Source: an uncultured Bacteroidota bacterium (GTDB lineage: Bacteria > Bacteroidota > Bacteroidia > Chitinophagales > Chitinophagaceae). Taken from it: a stretch of DNA of 8,802 nucleotides. The stretch is taken from NCBI GenBank assembly GCA_903835145.1, contig CAILMA010000306.1, positions 1-8,802 on the forward strand. The letters run 5' to 3'. The notes below the pieces were generated by a model. That model made no database searches, was not told where the DNA came from, and worked only from the letters and a program-made list of their open reading frames with translations. Positions 1-6,600 of the stretch are shown piece after piece; positions within the stretch are counted from its first letter, which is position 1, and each line of letters opens with the position of its first letter. Both the position numbers and the translations under genes were made by a program.

Positions 1-626
1 TATAAATTACCCGCAGCATCAAATGTAAGTGCCTCAGGATAGTAGAATTTTGCCGCTGTTGCCGCACCACCATCACCGCTGAATCCGCCTGTGCCACCTA
101 TACCTGCCACAGTGCTTATTACTCCCGAAGTATTTACCTTACGTACACAGTAATTGTTTCTGTCAGCAATGTATAAATTCCCGCTTGCATCTACCGCAAC
201 TGCCCATGGATTGTTTAAATGAGCAGCAGTCGCCTGTCCGCCATCGCCTGAAAAACTTGCTCCCGATCCGCCTGCAACTGTACTGATAACGCCAGACGGT
301 GTTACTTTTCTTATTCTGTTGTTTTGGGCATCAGCAATGTAAAGATTGCCCGAAGCATCAACTGCAAGCCCTTCGGCATAAGATATTTCTGCTGCTGTAG
401 CTGCACCACCGTCACCGGTAAAACCAAATGTTCCATTTCCTGCAACAGTGCTTATAACGCCTGATGGTGTTACTTTCCTTACTCTTGAATTATACGAATC
501 CCCTATATAAATATTCCCGCTTGCATCTACAGCCACACCCTGAGGATTGTCTATTTTGGCCGCAGTGGCTGCGCCACCATCGCCACTGTATCCACCAGAG
601 CCAGTTCCGGCTATAGTTGTAATAAT
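1..626 (-). repeat. second NHL beta-propeller, first four blades, cut by window edge
   Basis: The units are 459-626, 291-458, 123-290 and a partial one at 1-122. They carry the same IxTVAG, GDGG, VDASGN, YIAD and R(I/V)RKV motifs as the first propeller. The tenth unit has one extra residue in the loop before GDGG. The first unit here starts CNIITTIAG, just as the first unit of the other propeller does, while internal blades mostly begin IISTVAG or VISTVAG. If this propeller also has six blades, two more and the C-terminal region lie beyond base 1. Confidence 0.85.
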
Positions 627-1958
627 ATTGCAAGACGAAGAAGCAGTCACTGTTACCGCAAAAGTAGCCAAAGATGTACCACAAGTATTCGTAACAGCAT
701 AGCTGATGATCACAGTCCCCACAGAAACACCACCCACTGTGCCGCCGCTTACGGTGGCTGTTGATGACGAACCACTGCTCCAGGTACCACCTGATGTAGA
801 ATCTGTCAATGTGATTGTTGAGCCAGCTGCCACAGTTGACGGACCCGAAATTGCTGAAACAGATGGGTTGCCGGTCGTTACTTTACGAATGCGAGCATTA
901 GAAGCATCTGAAATATAAACGTTTCCTGCTGCGTCAGTACATACTCCGTATGGTGTATTGATTTCTGCTGCAGTTGCAGCGCCACCGTCACCAGCATATG
1001 CACCAGTGCCGTTTCCAGCCACTGTGGTAATAATTCCCGAAGGTGTTACCATTCTTATGCGGTTACTAAAATCAGCGATGTATAAGTTACCAGTTGCATC
1101 CAGCCCAACTCCAACGGGTGAGTAAATTTCAGCCGCAGTCGCAGCACCACCGTCACCGGCATAACCACCTGTACCAGTACCGGCTACAGTAGAGATGATA
1201 CCTGCTGCATTCACTTTACGAATTCTTTGATTGCTCTGATCTGCTATATAAATATTGCCACTTGCATCAACAGCAACTCCTTCGGGGCCGTACAGCTGTG
1301 CTGCAGTAGCCGCAGCGCCATCACCACTGTATCCGTAGGTTCCGGTTCCGGCAACTGTTGATATTATACCTGAAGTATTAATTTTCCTGATTTTGTGATT
1401 TAATTCATCGGCAAAATATACATTGCCTGCCACATCAACCGCAACGCCATAGGGAAAATGCATAGTGGCTGCTGTAGCCGCCCCGCCATCGCCACTGGAG
1501 CCCAGTGAGCCAGTACCAGCAATAGTGCTTATGATACCTGAGGTTGTTACCTTGCGTATACGGTTGTTGCTTCCGTCCGCTATGTACATATTTCCGCTTG
1601 CATCAAAGGCAATTCCATACGGGGCATAAAGTTCGGCCGCCGTGGCAGCGCCGCCGTCTCCGGAATACCCTCCTGTGCCATTACCGGCTACGGTTGAAAT
1701 TATGCCGGAAGTACTTACTTTACGGATTCGATTGCTGGCATAATCTGCAATATAAACATTCCCAATGTTATCGACGGCAATGCCAAACGGGTACACAATT
1801 TCCCCAGCTGTGGCTGCACCACCGTCTCCGGCGTATCCAGCCGTGCCATTTCCCGCAATGGTTGTAATAATATTACATTGGGCGTATAGTCTGTTTGTTC
1901 CGGTAATGCCTGCAAAAACTCCAATAAGGGTAATAAGAGAAAATAAAACTTTCTTCAT
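1..1958 (-). CDS. secreted NHL-repeat (beta-propeller) protein with an Ig-like insert, 3' end outside window
   Basis: I translated the minus strand from the ATG at 1956-1958; it stays open for 652 codons to the window edge. Residues 1-26 look like a Sec signal peptide: MKK, then a hydrophobic stretch to about residue 19, ending LYA before Gln27. Residues 30-363 are six tandem blades of 55-56 residues with shared motifs STVAG, GDGGAATAA, AVDASGN, YIAD and RIRKV. Residues 364-444 are one Ig-like domain. Residues 445-652 begin a second blade series of four units, the last cut by the edge. NHL repeats fold as beta-propellers, usually binding surfaces, and no catalytic motif is visible. By inference it is exported and acts in binding outside the inner membrane. 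Whether it ends in a T9SS domain like its neighbour cannot be seen. No clear Shine-Dalgarno precedes the start, as is usual in this phylum. A lyase or other NHL-family enzyme is not excluded. Confidence 0.9.
   Translation of the reverse strand, partial: MKKVLFSLITLIGVFAGITGTNRLYAQCNIITTIAGNGTAGYAGDGGAATAGEIVYPFGIAVDNIGNVYIADYASNRIRKVSTSGIISTVAGNGTGGYSGDGGAATAAELYAPYGIAFDASGNMYIADGSNNRIRKVTTSGIISTIAGTGSLGSSGDGGAATAATMHFPYGVAVDVAGNVYFADELNHKIRKINTSGIISTVAGTGTYGYSGDGAAATAAQLYGPEGVAVDASGNIYIADQSNQRIRKVNAAGIISTVAGTGTGGYAGDGGAATAAEIYSPVGVGLDATGNLYIADFSNRIRMVTPSGIITTVAGNGTGAYAGDGGAATAAEINTPYGVCTDAAGNVYISDASNARIRKVTTGNPSVSAISGPSTVAAGSTITLTDSTSGGTWSSGSSSTATVSGGTVGGVSVGTVIISYAVTNTCGTSLATFAVTVTASSSCNIITTIAGTGSGGYSGDGGAATAAKIDNPQGVAVDASGNIYIGDSYNSRVRKVTPSGVISTVAGNGTFGFTGDGGAATAAEISYAEGLAVDASGNLYIADAQNNRIRKVTPSGVISTVAGGSGASFSGDGGQATAAHLNNPWAVAVDASGNLYIADRNNYCVRKVNTSGVISTVAGIGGTGGFSGDGGAATAAKFYYPEALTFDAAGNL
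627..869 (-). other. Ig-like (Big_2/PKD-like) domain between the two propellers
   Basis: Residues 364-444 break the blade pattern and read as a bacterial Ig-like domain: ISGPSTV, GSTITLTD, GGTWSS, ATVSGG, then TNTCGT near the end. The same motifs, in the same order, recur in all eleven repeats of the large minus-strand gene at 4504-7044. The domain has Ala (TVAAGS) where those repeats have the first conserved Cys (for example TVCLGS), but keeps the second Cys in TNTCGT, so the presumed intradomain disulfide cannot form. It probably acts as a rigid spacer between the propellers. Confidence 0.82.
870..1871 (-). repeat. first NHL beta-propeller: six tandem blades
   Basis: There are six consecutive protein repeats: 1704-1871, 1536-1703, 1368-1535, 1200-1367, 1035-1199 and 870-1034. 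The first four are exactly 168 bp (56 residues); the last two are 165 bp, the fifth because one residue is missing in the SNRIR region and the sixth because the terminal TSG is shortened before the Ig domain. Each unit reads IISTVAG, then GDGGAATAA, a Pro-Xaa-Gly turn, VDASGN, YIAD, NRIRKV. Six blades match a complete six-bladed NHL propeller, the commonest form of this fold. Pattern and lengths are read directly; the fold is inferred from the family. Confidence 0.88.
1881..1958 (-). other. signal peptide of the NHL-repeat protein
   Basis: Codons 1-26 encode a short positive start (MKK), a hydrophobic core rich in Val, Leu, Ile and Phe, and a probable cleavage site after LYA (residues 24-26). 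The mature protein would begin Gln-Cys-Asn, directly before the first blade. Cys28 does not sit in a lipobox, because YAQC lacks the small residue expected just before the Cys, so signal peptidase I processing is more likely than lipoprotein processing. The site is a prediction from composition only. Confidence 0.75.
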
Positions 1959-1993
1959 AAGGTAACAGTTCAGGTACAATAATGCTTATTCGG

Positions 1994-2001
1994 CAAAAAT
2001 A
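1994..2001 (-). promoter_or_regulatory. candidate Bacteroidota -7 promoter box for the NHL-repeat gene
   Basis: On the minus strand the sequence TATTTTTG fits the Bacteroidota -7 consensus TAnnTTTG at all six fixed positions and lies 35 bases upstream of the ATG. A transcript starting about seven bases downstream would have a leader of roughly 28 bases. No convincing TTG-type -33 element is found at the usual distance, and the region is AT-rich, so a chance match is possible. Confidence 0.4.
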
Positions 2002-2038
2002 ATTGTTTAATATGAATCTCCGGCATAATATTTTTTTG

Positions 2039-2310
2039 TTAACACACCGTAGCATCTCTTTGGTGTTTAAAACTCATGCCGTAAATTTTCTCAAACGCAC
2101 TTGAAATTTTAGGCTCGAGACACAATTCAGAAATCGATTCGTCTACCATATTGTTCAACAGGTCCGTATAAATGCCTGAATTTTACAAGCGTTATCCGGA
2201 GCAGTTTCATCAACGACATGCTCATAAATAACCAACGTTCCATTTAGCGCAGTTAATTTCCATCCTTTATATCACTTCCATATCACTTTGCTACTGCTTT
2301 TTATAATGAC
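2039..2310 (-). pseudogene. possible decayed coding remnant, unidentified
   Basis: On the minus strand a frame ending at the TAA of 2039-2041 reads back through protein-like sequence (DLLNNMVDESISELCLEPK, then SSAFEKIYGM) to about 2173. There a one-step frame change leads into a second open stretch (KLTALNGTLVIYEHVVDE) running up to a TGA at 2272-2274, beyond which a few more plausible codons follow. The two stretches together look like one protein broken by a frameshift and a stop. I do not recognise the family. With only about 80 codons the resemblance to coding sequence may be chance. Confidence 0.25.
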
Positions 2311-2524
2311 GGTAAGGGAAATGCAAACGCATAACCTATTTATCCCCAGCAATCTACACGTGATGTAACCCGCAGTTGCCCGTCAACCCTTAACTGTCGA
2401 ATACCATTAAACCCGAAATGGTGGATAATTACATAACTTTATCGTGATTTAGTACCCAACCGGGCGGGCTGAAAAACCGCACGCGATTCTTCAATAATGC
2501 ATAATTAAAACTTCAGTAACCAAC

Positions 2525-3547
2525 ATGGCTAATTCCAACGTACGGCCTTCAACAGATCTGTCAAAACAGGAGCGTGAATTCGAAAATACAATACGCCCCC
2601 AGCAAATTGATGACTTCAGCGGGCAGCCGAAACTGGTTGAAAACCTACGGATATTTATAAAAGCAGCTAATCTGCGAGGGGAAGCACTTGACCATGTTTT
2701 GTTTCACGGACCTCCGGGGCTGGGTAAAACAACGTTATCACGCATTGTAGCCAATGAGCTTGGCGTGACTATTAAAGAAACCAGCGGACCAGTAATAGAA
2801 AAACCGGCTGACCTTGCCGGGCTCCTTACCAGTCTGGAGCCCAGAGACGTATTATTTATTGATGAGATACACCGCCTGAGCACTGTGGTAGAAGAGTACC
2901 TCTATGCCGCTATGGAGGATTTCAAAATCGATATCATGATCGATTCAGGTCCTTCGGCACGGTCTATTCAGCTAAGCATAAATCCGTTCACACTGGTTGG
3001 TGCTACTACACGCAGCGGGCTGCTTACTGCCCCGTTGTTATCCCGTTTTGGTATCAAGTCAAGGCTGGAGTATTACACGGCAGAAGTGCTGCAAATGATA
3101 GTAATAAGAGCCGCCGGGGTGTTAAACGTAAGGATAACATCTGACGCGGCAATGGAGGTTGCACGCAGGAGCCGCGGCACACCCCGTATCGCCAACGGAC
3201 TTCTGCGCAGGATGCGCGACTTCGCCCAGGTACTTGGGAATGGTGTGATTGACCGTGCAATTGTAGAACATGGCCTCAAAGCACTTAACGTTGATGAAAG
3301 CGGACTTGATGACATGGATAACAAAATCCTTACGACCCTCATAGACAAATTTAAGGGTGGACCAACCGGCATTAATAATATTGCAACTTCTGTAAGTGAA
3401 GAAGCAGGCACCATAGAAGAAGTGTACGAACCGTTCCTTATACAGGAGGGCTACATTATGCGCACCCCAAGAGGCAGAGAAGCTACGGAAAAAGCCTACA
3501 AGCATCTCGGGCGTCATAAAGGACCTGAAAACGGAGCGCTGTTTTAG
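2525..3547 (+). CDS. ruvB: Holliday junction branch migration ATPase RuvB
   Basis: RuvB is the AAA+ hexameric motor that, with RuvA, drives branch migration of Holliday junctions in recombinational repair before RuvC cuts them; it is cytoplasmic. The 340-residue product matches the family length. Visible landmarks are Walker A GPPGLGKT (62-69, Lys68), Walker B VLFIDE with Asp113-Glu114 followed by IHR, sensor 1 region GATTRSG (159-165), arginine finger in SRFG (Arg174) and sensor 2 motif GTPRIAN with Arg221. The AAA+ core spans about 20-178, the lid about 180-255, and the winged-helix domain follows, ending in [17 protein letters not shown]. The ATG at 2525 is the first start after an in-frame stop and places the family's [11 protein letters not shown] segment at the usual distance. 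No ruvA or ruvC lies alongside. It converges on the large gene at 3664 and shares its terminator. Confidence 0.98.
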   Translation: MANSNVRPSTDLSKQEREFENTIRPQQIDDFSGQPKLVENLRIFIKAANLRGEALDHVLFHGPPGLGKTTLSRIVANELGVTIKETSGPVIEKPADLAGLLTSLEPRDVLFIDEIHRLSTVVEEYLYAAMEDFKIDIMIDSGPSARSIQLSINPFTLVGATTRSGLLTAPLLSRFGIKSRLEYYTAEVLQMIVIRAAGVLNVRITSDAAMEVARRSRGTPRIANGLLRRMRDFAQVLGNGVIDRAIVEHGLKALNVDESGLDDMDNKILTTLIDKFKGGPTGINNIATSVSEEAGTIEEVYEPFLIQEGYIMRTPRGREATEKAYKHLGRHKGPENGALF

Positions 3548-3602
3548 CTTCAGCTCAACACGACACAATTCAAGCAAATACCTTCCACACTCAACTAAAA
3601 AC

Positions 3603-3642
3603 AATAGAGGCATTCCGAACCCGGAATGCCTCTATTTTTATT
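3603..3642. terminator. bidirectional intrinsic terminator between ruvB and the large surface-protein gene
   Basis: Bases 3603-3617 and 3622-3636 form a perfect 15-bp stem around a four-base loop (AACC, 3618-3621). On the plus strand the hairpin runs into TATTTTTATT, ending ruvB transcription 55 bases after its stop codon. On the minus strand the same stem is followed by TATTGTTTTTAG, which would end the leftward transcript of the large gene, whose stop is at 3664-3666. The A/T ends of the stem double as the T-tracts, a usual design between convergent genes. Confidence 0.92.
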
Positions 3643-3663
3643 CGTATAGACTAATCTATTCTA

Positions 3664-6600
3664 TTATTTCATTATGCTGAAATGGATAAACTCAGAACCA
3701 TTTTCCATAACAACCCTCATGATATACTGACCAGACACCAGATTATCCTGAAGACTAACCTGAGCGTTAATGATACCATTTTTAGGCAATGTAGTTCCTT
3801 TGTAAACAACCTTACCAGTCATATCAATAACCTCGTAGTTAACCTCCTGATTGCTACCATTGTTAACCAGGCCACTCAATGTGAATACACCATTGTTAGG
3901 GTTAGGGAACAGAGACAGGCTATATAAACCACCGCTCACATTCTGCACACCTTCGTTATCAGCATAGATATTTAACAAATTGCTGCCTATTGATGATGGT
4001 GTCGCGCAAGGTGCATTGCTTGTAAGGGCACAAGACACTGTTTCGCTATGGCTTACAGCCTGAGTAAAGATAGATGCTGTAGCGCCAGTCTGAGCCACAC
4101 CGTTTACGAACCATTGGTAAGCCGGGGCTGAGCCACCGTTCGTTACCGTTGCTGTAAACGTAAGTACCTGACCAATATAAGCTACTGAATCACCAGGAGT
4201 TGCAACAATAGATATTGAAGGCAGTACAGGGTCATTAACAGAAATTGTAACCGGAGCTGCGTAAACAGTAGTAGCCATAACACAAGGTGCATTGCTTACC
4301 ATTTCACAAGTAACAACATCACCATTTGATGGAATATAGCCGAACACAGCAGCTGAACTAACGTATGCACTGTTAACCTTCCATGTATAAGCTGGTGAAG
4401 AACCTGGATTAACCGGGTTAGCATTGAAAGTTACATAGTCGCCGGTACAAACTGAAGTACCCGGAGTTGAACCGATGCTCAAGCTTGCAGACAGTATCGG
4501 CAACACAACAATAGAATCAGATGCCGTAGCAGTTCTGCAAGTTGAAGTCACATTGTAGTAAACAACCACCGGACCCACTGCAAGACCTGTAACAGAACCA
4601 CCGGAAACAGTAGCACGGCTATTGCTTACACCCCACGTACCAGCTGTATCAGCATCGGTAAGCGTGATAGTAGACCCAAGACAAACTGTTGAAGGACCAG
4701 AAATCGCCGCAACAGTTGGGAGTGAATTAACAGAGATAGCAAGATATGAAGTGCTTGTACCACAGGAGTTGGTAACTGAATAAGATATTGTATCCAGACC
4801 TACTGTTCTGCCAGTAACTACGCCACCGGAAACCGTAGCATGACTGTTAGCGCTGCGCCATACCCCACCTGCAATAGAATCGGTAAGTGTTGTAGTAGTA
4901 CCAGGGCAAACAACTGCAGTACCCATTATAGTGCCAGAGTGTGGCAGAGGGCGAATAGTAATTGAACTGGTAGTATATGCAGTACCGCAGGAAGCGGTGA
5001 TTGCAGTATAAGTAATGGTTGCAGTACCTGCAGTTATGCCTGTAACAACACCTGTTAACAGAGTAACGGTTGCATGAGAAGTATCGCTGCTGCTCCATTC
5101 ACCGCCACTGGTACCGGTCGCATCACTAAGTGTAATTGATGACGTTTCACAAACCGAACTCAAACCTGTAATTGTACCGGCTGAAGGAAGCCCGTTCACA
5201 GTCACCACCATTGTAGCGTAAGCGGAACCGCACGATGCAGTAGATACAGCATATGTAATAGTTGTGTTACCTGCTGAGCGACCACCAACATGTCCGGTAG
5301 CATCTACAGTTCCTATTGATGTAGAACTGCTCGACCAGGTACCGCCTGTAGCCCCGCCCGCATCTGTAAGTGCTATTGAAGAACCAACGCACACCGATGA
5401 AGAACCGGAAATAGAACCTGCATATGGCAACGGATTAACCGTGATAGTATGGGTTCTAAAAGTCGAACCGCATGTAGCTGTATTGATAGTATATGTGATT
5501 GTAGCAGTGCCAGGAGAAGAACCATATACAACGCCTGAGTATGCATCAACAGAAGCTATTGAAGAAGCACCACTGCTCCATACACCAGCCGGCGTACCAG
5601 TAGTATCACCAAATGTTACAGTTGAAGCTACGCAAACGCTGGAAGGACCATAGATGGCACCACCAACCGGTGTTTCATTCACGGTAACCGGCATGGTTGC
5701 GAATGCAACGCCACAACTGTTTGTAACGGTTAATGAGATGATTGCAGTACCCGCTGAAACACCATGAATTAAACCATAAGAACCAACAGTAGCCACTGCA
5801 GTGTTGCTTGAACTCCAAACGCCACCACTCACAGTATCAACATAAGTTATAGATCCGCCACTACATACTGCAGAACTTGTATCAGAAATGGAACCTGCCT
5901 GTGGTAATGGATTAACTGTTATTGCCATTGACGCAACTGCGCTTCCGCAAGCATTAGTTACAGTGTATAATATAGTATCAGCACCCCAGGTTACACCAGT
6001 GACAACACCGCCGGTTACTGAAGCATGACCGTTGGTTGCGCTCCAAACACCAGAACCTGTTGTATCAGTTTCGTGTAATGTGATTGTTGCAGCTTCGCAT
6101 ACTACAACTACACCAGAAATACTTCCCGCAACAGGAGAAGGAATAATGGTGATTATTGTAGTGTCTATCGCCGTTCCGCAAGTGTTGGTTACAGTATACA
6201 ATACAGTATCAATACCATCGGTGCTGCCTGTTACAGTGCCTGCTGATGAAACAGAAGCATGTGTGTTTGTAGCAGACCATGTACCTGTACTAACCGTGCT
6301 CACCAAAGAGATAGTAGTACCAGGACAAACTGTAGTTGGACCCGAAACGGTGCCCGCATCCGGAAGTGGGTTAACTGTAATGTAATGGTAAGCGATATCC
6401 GTTCCGCAAGTGTTGGTAACAGAATAAGAAAGAGTATCGAGACCAGCAGTTACACCCCTTACTGTATCGAAACCAAAGGTTGCATTGCTATTGCTCATAG
6501 ACCATGTTCCGCCTACAGTAGCATCTGCAACTGTAATTGAAGAGCCAACGCAAACAGAAGTCAAACCAGTAATAACACCGGCAAAAGGAGAAGAACTTAC

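Larger units (their letters stand above)
1959..2524. other. 566-base intergenic region between divergent genes
   Basis: This gap separates the NHL gene (leftward) from ruvB (rightward) and must hold both promoters. The part next to the NHL gene has a good -7 box (1994-2001, minus strand). For ruvB the best -7-like match is TAACTTTA at 2434-2441, five of six fixed positions, 83 bases before the ATG and without a clear -33 box; it is weak. A 9-base direct repeat (ATATCACTT) occurs at 2269-2277 and 2280-2288. A stretch at about 2039-2310 reads on the minus strand as a possible broken gene (listed separately). I see no tRNA, riboswitch or strong hairpin. Confidence 0.6.

Noticed and set aside
706..1867. 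Plus-strand open frames at 706-918 and 1544-1867, and minus-strand off-frame ones at 490-684 and 1715-1924
   Set aside because: They lie inside the NHL-repeat gene, in other frames, and contain no recognisable protein sequence; the repeats fully explain the region.
1..1871. Regularly spaced repeats of about 168 bp that might suggest a CRISPR or satellite array
   Set aside because: The units are multiples of three, diverged at the DNA level, and translate without a stop into NHL blades. There are no short identical repeats with unique spacers.
1872..1877. Cys28 of the NHL protein as a lipoprotein anchor
   Set aside because: The preceding residues YAQ do not form a lipobox; a signal peptidase I site after LYA fits better, and the Cys recurs at the start of the second propeller as part of the repeat.
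2461..2483. GC-rich stretch GCGGGCTGAAAAACCGC before ruvB as a hairpin or attenuator
   Set aside because: Only about four base pairs can form and no T-tract follows, so it is too weak to call.
2525..3547. RuvB residues differing from the E. coli wording (LST for LSP, PLLSRFG for [15 protein letters not shown] for IANRLLRR)
   Set aside because: All nucleotide-binding, arginine-finger and sensor residues are present, and these positions vary within Bacteroidota RuvB as I recall it, so there is no good case for a defective or specialised enzyme.
3054..3613. Minus-strand open frames opposite ruvB (3054-3260, 3073-3414, 3122-3613)
   Set aside because: ruvB is certain on the plus strand and these antisense translations show no family features. 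The longest also runs through the terminator region.
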